Part shown: positions 1 to 7,012 of the stretch, one piece after another
Numbering within the stretch: the first letter of the stretch is position 1
Layout of the letters: every line of letters begins with the position of its first letter
Assembly (NCBI GenBank): GCA_012274165.1
Contig: JAAPAA010000302.1
Location: 1-7,443, forward strand
DNA: 7,443 nucleotides
Direction: 5' to 3'
Origin: Thiobacillaceae bacterium
Lineage (GTDB): Bacteria > Pseudomonadota > Gammaproteobacteria > Burkholderiales > Thiobacillaceae
Made by a program: the position numbers and the translations under genes
Notes under the pieces: model-generated
What the model saw: the letters and a program-made list of their open reading frames with translations, nothing else
Told to the model about the DNA's origin: nothing
Database searches by the model: none

Positions 1-600
1 CCCTTGATGGTGGCCGGTTTCATGGCCGCGTTCCGCGCGCTGGATAACGGCGAGGAACTCGAACTGCCGCATTTTCTGGCAGGCGTGCAACGGCCGATCA
101 TGGCGGGGCCCGCCCTGCCCTTGATGGCGATGGGGGCGGTGCAACTGCTCGGCACCCTCGCCATTGGCCAAATCATGCACCGCATGGGTTTCGACCCCGA
201 AGTCATCATGGCGGCCGCGCAAAACGAAAAGGCCAACCCCGTCGAGCTGCAAGCGCTGATGAATCAAGCCCTGCCCGCCGTGCTCACCGGCCTGCTGCTG
301 TTCACGCCGCTGCTCATGGCCACCTGGTTTGCGCCTGCGTTGATCCTGTTCGGCGGCGCACGTCTGGGCACGGCGCTCGGCGTCAGCCTCAAGGCTGTCC
401 TCAAAAACTGGGCGTCACTGACGGTCAACGGTCTGGTGTTGGGTCTGCTGCTGTTCTTCGCGGCGCTGGTGCCCATGCTGCTCGGCTTGCTGGTGGCCAT
501 GCCGGTGCTGTTCGGTTCGCTGTACGCGTCGTATCAGTCCATTTTTGCAGTGTGGGCGGACGACACCGAGGCCGATCACGCCGTCGACAGATTGGCGTAA
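1..600 (+). CDS. BPSS1780-family-like integral membrane protein (5' end missing)
   Basis: The frame is open from base 1 and ends at TAA 598-600, giving the last 199 residues of a protein whose start lies upstream. Hydrophobic stretches at about residues 38-56, 90-118 and 138-175 of the visible part predict three or four membrane helices, so it sits in the inner membrane. The pattern TWFAPALI (108-115), the S-L-K-A...N-W element (129-137) and YASYQSIF (175-182) followed by a short acidic tail resemble the BPSS1780 family of proteobacterial membrane proteins; this is recognition from memory. The molecular function of that family is not established, and no catalytic residues are visible. Its last 25 bases overlap the end of the opposing helicase gene. 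An in-frame TTG at base 4 is not a credible start, because the coding pattern already runs through it. Confidence 0.8.
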   Translation, partial: PLMVAGFMAAFRALDNGEELELPHFLAGVQRPIMAGPALPLMAMGAVQLLGTLAIGQIMHRMGFDPEVIMAAAQNEKANPVELQALMNQALPAVLTGLLLFTPLLMATWFAPALILFGGARLGTALGVSLKAVLKNWASLTVNGLVLGLLLFFAALVPMLLGLLVAMPVLFGSLYASYQSIFAVWADDTEADHAVDRLA

Positions 601-2717
601 GCCAGCGCCAGCCACTTGGTTCCAGCCTCCCGGAACTTCACCTGCACGCGGGCGTCGGCGCCGCGTCCTTCAAAGTCGATGATGATGCCGGTGCCGAATT
701 TGGCATGGGCCACGCTTTGCCCGACGCGGTAACCGGTGTCGTTGCCGAGCGGCGCAGTTGGACGCGCCGCCGGAGCGGCGTAGCCAAACGATTGCGGCTG
801 GGCTGAGCCGCTGCGGCGGTTGAGCGGGCTCAGCACCTGCTCCGGCAATTCGTCGAGAAAGCGTGACGGCAGGCCGTAGCGAATCTGGCCGTGCAGCATG
901 CGCGATTGCGCGTGCGACAAATACAGCCGCCGCCGTGCGCGGGTGATCGCGACATACATCAGCCGCCTTTCCTCTTCCAGACCGTTTTCATCGTTTGCAC
1001 TTTGCTCGTGCGGGAACAGGCTTTCTTCCAGCCCGGTGATGAACACCGCATGGAACTCCAGTCCCTTGGCAGCGTGTACCGTCATCAACTGCAAGGCGTC
1101 GAGCCCGACACCGGCCTGATGTTCGCCGGCCTCCAGCGCGGCGTGGGCGAGAAATGAATCCAGGGTTTTCTCTTCCGCTTCGTCGGCGCTGTTTTCTTCC
1201 GAGAAGAGCGCCGCCGCATTGACCAGTTCGTTAAGGTTTTCCAGCCGCTCGGTACCGTCCTTGTCGGCGCGATAAAAGTCCGCCAGCCCGCTGGCTTCGA
1301 TCACGTGGTCGATCACTTCGGGTAGCGGCAGCTCGCGGGTGGCCTGCTTGATCGTCTCGATCAGCTTGGCGAACCCGGCCACCTTGCCGCTGGCGGTACA
1401 GGCCGCCTGCCAGAGGCTGGCGCCGGACTGTGCCGCGCTGGCCGACAGCAGTTCCAGCGTGCGCGCGCCGATGCCGCGCGCGGGAAAGTTCACCACGCGA
1501 ATGAATGCGCCGTCGTCTTCCGGGTTGGTCAGCAGGCGCAGGTAGGCCAGCGCATGCTTGATTTCCAGCCGCTCGAAAAAGCGCAGCCCGCCGTACACGC
1601 GATACGGCACGCTGGCGGAAAACAGCGCGTGCTCGAGCACCCGCGACTGCGCGTTGGAGCGGTACAGCAAGGCCATGTCGGACAGGTTGGTGCCTTCGCG
1701 GTTGAGCGCCTTCACCTCGTCGACGATGAAGCTGGCTTCGTCCTGATCCGAATAGGCGTCGTAGACGCGGATCGGTTCGCCCTCCCCTTCGGCCGTCCAC
1801 AGGTTCTTGCCGAGGCGGTGCGCGTTCTGCGCGATCAGGGTGTTGGCGGCGGTGAGGATGTGGCCGTGGCTGCGGTAGTTCTGCTCCAGCTTGATCACGT
1901 TGCCATGCGCGAACTCGCGCTCGAACTCGGCCATGTTGGCGGTGTTGGCGCCGCGAAACGCATAGATCGACTGGTCGTCGTCACCGACCGCGAACAGTGC
2001 GGTATTGGGGCCGGCAAACAGCTTGAGCCAGCGGTATTGCAGGCTGTTGGTGTCCTGGAACTCGTCGACCAGGATGTGCTTGAAGCGGTCGCGGTAATGC
2101 TCACGCAGCGGCTCGTTGCGATAGAGCAGTTCGTAGGAGCGCAGCAGCAGCTCGGCGAAGTCGGCCACGCCCTCGCGCTGGCATTGCGCATCGTAGGCTT
2201 CAAAAATCTCCGCCAGCCGCATCGAGTATTCATCGAACGCCTCGGCGTCTTTCGCGCGCCGCCCGGCCTCCTTGTGGCCGCTGATGAAGCGCTGCACCTT
2301 TTTCGGCTCGTATTTCTCGGTGTCGATATTCATCGACTTCATCAGCCGCTTGATCGCCGACAGCTGGTCCTGGCTGTCCAGAATCTGGAACGACTGCGGC
2401 AGCCCCGCCTCGCGGTAATGCGTGCGCAGCAGCCGGTTGGCGAGGCCGTGAAAGGTACCCACCCACATGCCGCGCGTGTTGATCGGCAGCATCGCCGAGA
2501 TGCGCGTCATCATTTCCTTCGCCGCCTTGTTGGTAAAGGTCACCGCCAGGATGCCGTGCGGCGACACCTGCCCACTCTGGATCAGCCACACCAGGCGGGT
2601 GGTCAGCACGCGCGTCTTGCCCGATCCCGCGCCCGCCAGAATCAGCGCGGACTCGTGCGGCAACGTCACTGCGGCGCGCTGTTCGGGATTGAGGTTTTCC
2701 AGCAGATGAGCGGTCAT
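576..2717 (-). CDS. uvrD: ATP-dependent DNA helicase UvrD (Rep/PcrA type, superfamily 1)
   Basis: A 713-residue superfamily 1A helicase that unwinds DNA 3'-to-5' using ATP; UvrD works in nucleotide excision and mismatch repair and in removing proteins from DNA. All signature motifs are present: Walker A AGAGSGKT (28-35, Lys34), motif Ia VTFTNKAAKEM (59-69), motif II DEFQDTN (218-224), motif III GDDDQSIYAFRGA (245-257), motif IV LEQNYRS (277-283), motif V TVHAAKGLE (546-554) and motif VI YVAITRARR (588-596). The C-terminal 50 residues (VGQSVAHAKFGTG through KWLALAYANL) match the Tudor-like domain of UvrD/PcrA rather than Rep, and the length is close to E. coli UvrD (720). The ATG at 2717 gives the usual N-terminus (LLENLNPEQRAAV); an in-frame TTG at 2741 would add eight residues but lacks support. 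No strong Shine-Dalgarno is seen. The gene diverges from the MoaD-like gene and overlaps the membrane-protein gene tail to tail. Confidence 0.95.
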   Translation of the reverse strand: MTAHLLENLNPEQRAAVTLPHESALILAGAGSGKTRVLTTRLVWLIQSGQVSPHGILAVTFTNKAAKEMMTRISAMLPINTRGMWVGTFHGLANRLLRTHYREAGLPQSFQILDSQDQLSAIKRLMKSMNIDTEKYEPKKVQRFISGHKEAGRRAKDAEAFDEYSMRLAEIFEAYDAQCQREGVADFAELLLRSYELLYRNEPLREHYRDRFKHILVDEFQDTNSLQYRWLKLFAGPNTALFAVGDDDQSIYAFRGANTANMAEFEREFAHGNVIKLEQNYRSHGHILTAANTLIAQNAHRLGKNLWTAEGEGEPIRVYDAYSDQDEASFIVDEVKALNREGTNLSDMALLYRSNAQSRVLEHALFSASVPYRVYGGLRFFERLEIKHALAYLRLLTNPEDDGAFIRVVNFPARGIGARTLELLSASAAQSGASLWQAACTASGKVAGFAKLIETIKQATRELPLPEVIDHVIEASGLADFYRADKDGTERLENLNELVNAAALFSEENSADEAEEKTLDSFLAHAALEAGEHQAGVGLDALQLMTVHAAKGLEFHAVFITGLEESLFPHEQSANDENGLEEERRLMYVAITRARRRLYLSHAQSRMLHGQIRYGLPSRFLDELPEQVLSPLNRRSGSAQPQSFGYAAPAARPTAPLGNDTGYRVGQSVAHAKFGTGIIIDFEGRGADARVQVKFREAGTKWLALAYANLSTA

Positions 2718-2747
2718 ACAGCGGTAGAATCGGGCGGTCAATGTCGA

Positions 2748-2753
2748 ATTATA
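2748..2753 (-). promoter_or_regulatory. uvrD: Possible -10 element of the uvrD promoter (TATAAT)
   Basis: Read on the minus strand, these six bases are a perfect TATAAT, placed so that transcription would begin near base 2741 and leave a leader of about 24 bases before the uvrD ATG at 2717. No good TTGACA-like -35 lies 16-18 bases upstream (the 17-base spacing gives AATCTT), so the assignment rests on the -10 and its position only. Confidence 0.35.
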
Positions 2754-2757
2754 AAGG
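2753..2757 (+). promoter_or_regulatory. Ribosome binding site that favours the downstream start of the MoaD-like gene
   Basis: AAAGG lies seven bases before ATG 2765. The alternative ATG at 2741 has no comparable site, so this decides the start. The site partly overlaps the TATAAT on the opposite strand. Confidence 0.5.
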
Positions 2758-2764
2758 CCTCAAG

Positions 2765-3016
2765 ATGGTGAAGATTTTGTTTTTCGGCGATCTGGTGGAC
2801 ACGCTGGGCATGGCCGCCGACCAGATCGAGTTGCCTCCCGACGTCACCGACGTCGAACGGCTGCTGTTTCTGCTATCGCGACGCGGCGAGATGTGGAAAA
2901 AAATGCTGCTGGGTAATCCCAAGCTGAACATCACCATCAACAAACAGTTCGTCGAAAAGTCCGCACCGGTGAAAGACGGCGACGAGATTGCGCTGGTCGG
3001 GTTTGCAATGGCCTGA
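2765..3016 (+). CDS. MoaD/ThiS-like beta-grasp protein without C-terminal Gly-Gly
   Basis: An 83-residue protein resembling the sulfur carrier MoaD, the small subunit of molybdopterin synthase. The family signs are the opening strand VKILFFGDLVDTLG (2-15), the IELP strand (21-24), the helix beginning VTDVERLLFLLSRRGEMW, the N-I-T-I-N-K strand (55-60) and DGDEIAL (71-77). Canonical MoaD and ThiS end in Gly-Gly, whose carboxylate is adenylated and thiolated; here the chain ends GFAMA, so ordinary sulfur-carrier chemistry should not be possible. No other frame just downstream supplies a Gly-Gly end. Start choice: ATG 2765 has AAAGG (2753-2757) seven bases upstream and gives the usual MoaD N-terminus; ATG 2741 would add eight residues (91 in all) but has only a weak GGGCGG upstream. 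No other molybdopterin gene is near. It may be a structural or regulatory relative of MoaD. Confidence 0.8.
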   Translation: MVKILFFGDLVDTLGMAADQIELPPDVTDVERLLFLLSRRGEMWKKMLLGNPKLNITINKQFVEKSAPVKDGDEIALVGFAMA

Positions 3017-3018
3017 TT

Positions 3019-3038
3019 GGCATGCCCGCGCGGCATGC
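3019..3038 (+). repeat. Short repeat GGCATGC x2 able to fold as a small hairpin, after the MoaD-like gene
   Basis: GGCATGC occurs at 3019-3025 and again at 3032-3038. Because GCATGC is its own reverse complement, the copies can pair as a six-base stem around a seven-base CCGCGCG loop, starting three bases after the MoaD-like stop codon. It could be a weak terminator or processing hairpin, but no run of T follows, so a standard intrinsic terminator is not supported. Confidence 0.35.
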
Positions 3039-3053
3039 GCCGGCAAGACCAAC

Positions 3054-3059
3054 TATGAT
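3054..3059 (+). promoter_or_regulatory. Possible -10 element upstream of the c-di-GMP signalling gene (TATGAT)
   Basis: TATGAT differs from TATAAT at one position and lies about 100 bases before the ATG at 3158, inside the 141-base gap after the MoaD-like gene. No recognisable -35 is present at 16-18 bases spacing, so this is a weak call. No riboswitch or clear operator was recognised elsewhere in the gap. Confidence 0.2.
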
Positions 3060-3145
3060 TCCGTTTCAGGGTGTCCGGGAAAACCTCTCCCGCAAAAACA
3101 AAACACCAGACTGTTCGGATCACCGGATGGTCATTCTGTGACAAT

Positions 3146-3149
3146 GGAG
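3146..3149 (+). promoter_or_regulatory. Ribosome binding site fixing the start of the CHASE-PAS-GGDEF-EAL gene
   Basis: GGAG lies eight bases before ATG 3158. The frame stays open upstream to a GTG at 3071, but that extension would put 29 polar residues before the first membrane helix and has no good site of its own. Confidence 0.6.
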
Positions 3150-3157
3150 TAATCGCA

Positions 3158-6100
3158 ATGGCTGCATCAAACACGCGTTACCCAATACGCCCGCTGATGC
3201 TCGGTGGGCTCGTTTTTCTAATCGCTCTTGCCTTATCGGGATTACTGGTCTGGCAGCTGGACGGGCAGGCCCGTCAACATGAGCGCGATCGCGTTGCCGT
3301 TCTTGCCGGCCACTACGCCCATACGGTCGAAAGTCGCATCGGGCATGCGCTTTCTGCGGCCCATGCCCTGGCGGCTCTGGTGCGCCAAGGCAACGGTAGC
3401 GTTACTAATTTTGATGCGATTGCCCGTACCATGTTGCCGCTTTATCCGGGTGCATCCGTACTGACGCTGGCGCCTGGCGGGGTTGTCCGGAACGTCGTGC
3501 CGAGGTCCGGCAACGAGGCGGCCATCGGCCTGGACTTGTTTGCCGCCCCGACACAACGCAAGGAATCCTTGCTCGCCCGCGACAGTGGCCAACTCACGCT
3601 GGCCGGCCCGCTGGAACTAGTGCAGGGTGGGACGGGCGTGGTCGGACGCTTGCCGGTGTTTCTCGACAACAGCCAGGGCAAGCCCATTTTCTGGGGTTTC
3701 ACCCTGGTCGTGATGCGCTTGCCCGGCGGGCTGGACATGACCCATCTGTCTCGTCTGGGCGAGCACGACTTGGCCTATGAACTCTGGCGTATCCACCCGG
3801 ACAGCGGAAAAAAACAGGTCATTGCCCGCTCCTCGCCAGCGCCCCTGATCGAACCGGTGGATCAGGCCCTGCAAGTACCCAATGCAACCTGGACGCTGAG
3901 TCTCGCCCCAGTCAAGGGCTGGACCGATCCGCTCGGACTCTCGTTCAAGCTGGCGCTCGGGCTGCTTTTCAGCCTGATGCTCGGCTATCTGGCGAAGCTT
4001 TTTGTCGAGATGAAAGCGAATAAACAATTACTCGAAGCCCGAGTCACCCAGCGCACTTCAGAAATCCAGGTGGCGCAACGCAAACTGAAAGCCACGCTTG
4101 ATGCCCTTCCCGATCCGGTCTGGCTGAAGGATGCGGAGGGCGTCTATCTAAGTTGCAACCCGGGGTTTGAATGGTTCTTTGGCGCCCGAGAGACTGAAAT
4201 CGTCGGCAAAACCGACTATGACTTTGTCGAGCGGGAGCAGGCGACTCTCTTCCGCGAGAATGACCGCAAGGCGATGCTGGCTGGCAAACCCAGCATCAAT
4301 GAAGAATGGTTGACCTTCGCCAGTGATGGCAAGCGGCGACGCTTCGAAACCATCAAGACATCCATGTTCGACGAAGACGGCAACATCATCGGCGTGCTGG
4401 GAATTGCCCGCGACATCACCCAGCGCACCCTGACGGAACACGCACTACTGCAATCCCAACAACAGACGCAGCAATACCTGGCTATCGTCGGCGTGATGCT
4501 GGTTGCAATCGATGCGGAAGGCCGGGTGCAGCTCGTCAACCACAAGGGCTGTGAAATGCTCGGCGCTGCCGAGGCGGACATCCTGGGCAAAGACTGGATC
4601 GAACATTTTCTGCCCGAGCGCATACGAAAAGAGGTCAGGGAAAATGTCATCCAGATGATGCAGGGCAACATCGCGCCGGTCGAGTACATGGAAAATGCCA
4701 TCTTGACCTGCAGTGGAGAGGAGCGTGACGTTGCATGGCATAACACGCTCTTGCTGGACGAGTCGGGCAGGGTTAACGGCCTGCTTGCTTCGGGAGAGGA
4801 CATCACCGAGCGCAAACGGGCGGAGCAGGCCTTGCGCGATTCTCGCGAGAACCTGCATCGTCTGCTCGATTCAATGGCCGAAGCGGCCTATGGGGTGGAC
4901 TTCGACGGCAACTGCACCTTCGTCAACCGCGCATTCCTGAAAATACTGGGCTACCAGGATGAAAATGAGGTGCTGGGCAAGCGCGCCCACACGCTCATTC
5001 ACCATTCGCATGCCGATGGCAGCGCCCATCCGGAAAACGAATGCAAAATGCGTCGGTCTTACCTGACGAATGAGGCAATCAACGTGTCGGACGAGGTATT
5101 CTGGCGCAAGGACGGCGTGGCGATCCCGGTCGAGTACTGGTCGAACCCCATCATCGCCGACGGCGTCGTGGTCGGTACGATCGCCACTTTCGTCGACATC
5201 ACCGAACGCAAGCGGGTTGAGGCGCAGCTCGGCCTCGCTGCCCAAGTGTTCGAGCAAAGCGGCGAAGGGATCATGATTACCGATGCCCAGTGCAACATTG
5301 TCATGATCAACCAGGCTTTCACCACCGTCACCGGTTACAGCGAAGCCGAGGTCATGGGGCAGAACCCCCGCATGTTGTCGTCCGGACGCCACGACCGGGC
5401 GTTCTACGGCGCGATGTGGGAAGCCATCGCCACGCAGGGACGCTGGCAGGGCGAGGTATGGAATCGCCGCAAGGACGGCAGCCTGTATCCGGAATTGCTC
5501 TCGATCATCCGGGTGTTCGACAAGAAGGGCGAAGTGAGCCACTACATCGGCATTTCAAGCGACATTACCCAGCATAAGGCCGCCCAGGAGCGGATCCAGC
5601 GACTGGCGCATTTCGACCCGCTTACCGGGTTGCCAAACCGGGCCTTGCTCAACGACCGCATCAGCCACGAATTCAGTGTGGCCCAGCGCCACCATACCCA
5701 AGTGGTCGTCATGTTCGTCGACCTCGATCACTTCAAGAACGTCAACGACACGCTGGGGCACCGCATCGGTGACGCGTTGCTGATCGCGGTTGCAACTCGC
5801 CTGAAATCCACCGTGCGCGATGTGGACACGGTTTCACGCCAGGGAGGCGATGAGTTCGTCCTGATTCTGCCCGACACTGATGCGGACGGTGCAGCGCATG
5901 TGGCTGGAAAATTGCTGGAAGCCTTCGCGCAACCGTACCAGATCGAGAGTTTTGAGCTGACCGTGACGCTGTCCATCGGCATTGCCATCTATCCGGGCGA
6001 TGGCGAGAATTTCGAGGTGCTCGCCAAATCTGCGGACGCCGCCATGTATCGTGCCAAGCACGATGGTCGCAACACCTACCGCTTTTTTACAATGGAAATG

Positions 6101-6898
6101 CAGGCGCGTTCGGCCCAAAACCTGCATATGGAAAATGCCCTGCGCCGCGCGCTGGAACGGAATCAGTTGCTGTTGCACTATCAGCCACAAATTTCCTTGC
6201 GCGACGGGCGCATCATCGGTGTCGAAGCGCTGCTGCGCTGGCAGCATCCCGAGCTTGGCATGATTCCTCCGGCCGACTTTATCCCCCTCGCGGAAGAAAG
6301 CGGCCAGATCCTGAAAATTGGGGAATGGGTGCTGCGCAGTGCGGTCCGGCAGATAAAGGCGTGGATGGACGACGGTCTTGTGCCGATGGTGATGGCAGTG
6401 AACCTGTCAGCCGTACAGTTCCGTCATCCGCACTTGCCGGAACTGGTGACACAGATTCTCGATGAAGAAAAGCTGGCGCCGCAGTATCTGGAGCTGGAAC
6501 TGACCGAAGGCGTCGCCATGGACGATGCGCCTGCGGCCATTGCAGTGATGGATCGCCTGCACGCGCGCGGCATCCGCATGTCGATTGACGATTTCGGCAC
6601 CGGCTATTCCTCGCTGAGCTATCTCAAGCGCTTCAAGGTTTACAAGCTCAAGATCGACCAGTCGTTTGTGCGGGATATCGGTAATGATCCGGAAGACCGG
6701 GCAATCGTCGTCGCCATCATCGGCCTGGCGAGCAGCCTGGGCCTGCAAACCATTGCCGAGGGCGTCGAGACCGAAGGACAGCTGGCATTCCTGCGCGAAC
6801 AGGGATGTGACGAAGTGCAAGGCTATTTCTACAGCAAACCCTTGACTGCGGAGTCGTTCGCCGCATTCGTGAGGGCCCACAGCCCCACTCATGATTGA
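3158..6898 (+). CDS. Membrane-bound CHASE-PAS(x4)-GGDEF-EAL bifunctional c-di-GMP signalling protein
   Basis: A 1246-residue protein predicted to make c-di-GMP from GTP (GGDEF) and to hydrolyse it to pGpG (EAL). Order: membrane helix about 13-34; periplasmic region about 35-258 resembling a CHASE sensor (conserved stretch about 98-170); second helix about 261-283; linker helix 284-315; four PAS domains at about 314-424, 436-553, 565-686 and 692-806, most ending in a DITxRK-type motif; GGDEF about 812-978; EAL about 990-1240. The GGDEF signature is intact (896-900), and RDVD (887-890) five residues before it is the RxxD inhibitory site, which suggests product feedback. The EAL domain keeps EALLR (1023-1027), N1082, ELTE (1114-1117), DDFGTG (1144-1149), K1165-I-D, AEGVE (1200-1204) and QGY (1221-1223), so neither domain looks degenerate. 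The ligand of the CHASE region is unknown. The start at 3158 is chosen for its GGAG; GTG 3071 would give 1275 residues. Which activity dominates cannot be read from sequence. Confidence 0.93.
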   Translation: MAASNTRYPIRPLMLGGLVFLIALALSGLLVWQLDGQARQHERDRVAVLAGHYAHTVESRIGHALSAAHALAALVRQGNGSVTNFDAIARTMLPLYPGASVLTLAPGGVVRNVVPRSGNEAAIGLDLFAAPTQRKESLLARDSGQLTLAGPLELVQGGTGVVGRLPVFLDNSQGKPIFWGFTLVVMRLPGGLDMTHLSRLGEHDLAYELWRIHPDSGKKQVIARSSPAPLIEPVDQALQVPNATWTLSLAPVKGWTDPLGLSFKLALGLLFSLMLGYLAKLFVEMKANKQLLEARVTQRTSEIQVAQRKLKATLDALPDPVWLKDAEGVYLSCNPGFEWFFGARETEIVGKTDYDFVEREQATLFRENDRKAMLAGKPSINEEWLTFASDGKRRRFETIKTSMFDEDGNIIGVLGIARDITQRTLTEHALLQSQQQTQQYLAIVGVMLVAIDAEGRVQLVNHKGCEMLGAAEADILGKDWIEHFLPERIRKEVRENVIQMMQGNIAPVEYMENAILTCSGEERDVAWHNTLLLDESGRVNGLLASGEDITERKRAEQALRDSRENLHRLLDSMAEAAYGVDFDGNCTFVNRAFLKILGYQDENEVLGKRAHTLIHHSHADGSAHPENECKMRRSYLTNEAINVSDEVFWRKDGVAIPVEYWSNPIIADGVVVGTIATFVDITERKRVEAQLGLAAQVFEQSGEGIMITDAQCNIVMINQAFTTVTGYSEAEVMGQNPRMLSSGRHDRAFYGAMWEAIATQGRWQGEVWNRRKDGSLYPELLSIIRVFDKKGEVSHYIGISSDITQHKAAQERIQRLAHFDPLTGLPNRALLNDRISHEFSVAQRHHTQVVVMFVDLDHFKNVNDTLGHRIGDALLIAVATRLKSTVRDVDTVSRQGGDEFVLILPDTDADGAAHVAGKLLEAFAQPYQIESFELTVTLSIGIAIYPGDGENFEVLAKSADAAMYRAKHDGRNTYRFFTMEMQARSAQNLHMENALRRALERNQLLLHYQPQISLRDGRIIGVEALLRWQHPELGMIPPADFIPLAEESGQILKIGEWVLRSAVRQIKAWMDDGLVPMVMAVNLSAVQFRHPHLPELVTQILDEEKLAPQYLELELTEGVAMDDAPAAIAVMDRLHARGIRMSIDDFGTGYSSLSYLKRFKVYKLKIDQSFVRDIGNDPEDRAIVVAIIGLASSLGLQTIAEGVETEGQLAFLREQGCDEVQGYFYSKPLTAESFAAFVRAHSPTHD

Positions 6899-6899
6899 G

Positions 6900-6940
6900 C
6901 CTGCAGGGCACGGATAGATACGCCCGCCAGTGCGTGCAGG
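6900..6940 (+). repeat. Stem-loop directly after the c-di-GMP gene, possible transcript end or stabilising hairpin
   Basis: CCTGCA (6900-6905) pairs with TGCAGG (6935-6940), and inside it GCAC (6908-6911) pairs with GTGC (6930-6933), separated by a small GG/G internal loop; the terminal loop is 18 bases. The stem begins one base after the stop codon. No T-run follows directly (the nearest is CTTTTC about 20 bases on), so it is not a textbook intrinsic terminator. The rest of the gap to 7012 holds only a weak GCGGG...CCCGC pairing (6946-6968). Confidence 0.4.
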
Positions 6941-7001
6941 GTCATGCGGGGGCTTAAACTTTTCCCGCTGATGGCCGTTAGTGCGAATGATTACGTCGCT
7001 T

Positions 7002-7006
7002 GGGAG
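7002..7006 (+). promoter_or_regulatory. Ribosome binding site of the DUF4124-glutaredoxin gene
   Basis: GGGAG lies six bases before ATG 7013 and supports this start, which also begins a well-formed signal peptide. Confidence 0.6.
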
Positions 7007-7012
7007 CGCAGC

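Noticed and set aside
1231..1800. Second open frame on the minus strand inside uvrD (189 codons)
   Set aside because: Arg/Gly/Ala-rich translation in a shifted frame of a clearly intact gene; a shadow of GC-rich coding sequence.
1554..2771. Long open frame of 405 codons on the plus strand, antisense to uvrD
   Set aside because: It lies wholly opposite the conserved helicase motifs, its translation has no recognisable domain and is rich in residues typical of GC-rich reverse frames, and it lacks a convincing ribosome binding site.
3071..3157. N-terminal extension of the c-di-GMP protein from GTG 3071
   Set aside because: The added 29 residues are polar, precede the membrane helix without purpose, and lack a good ribosome binding site; ATG 3158 has GGAG at proper spacing.
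3017..3157. Possible c-di-GMP riboswitch ahead of the signalling gene
   Set aside because: No GEMM-type conserved sequence or matching stem arrangement could be recognised in the 141 bases.
4871..5542. Minus-strand open frame of 223 codons within the PAS region
   Set aside because: Antisense to conserved PAS sequence, with no domain or start signal of its own.
6946..6968. GCGGG...CCCGC pairing as an intrinsic terminator
   Set aside because: Only five base pairs around a 13-base loop, and no T-run after it.
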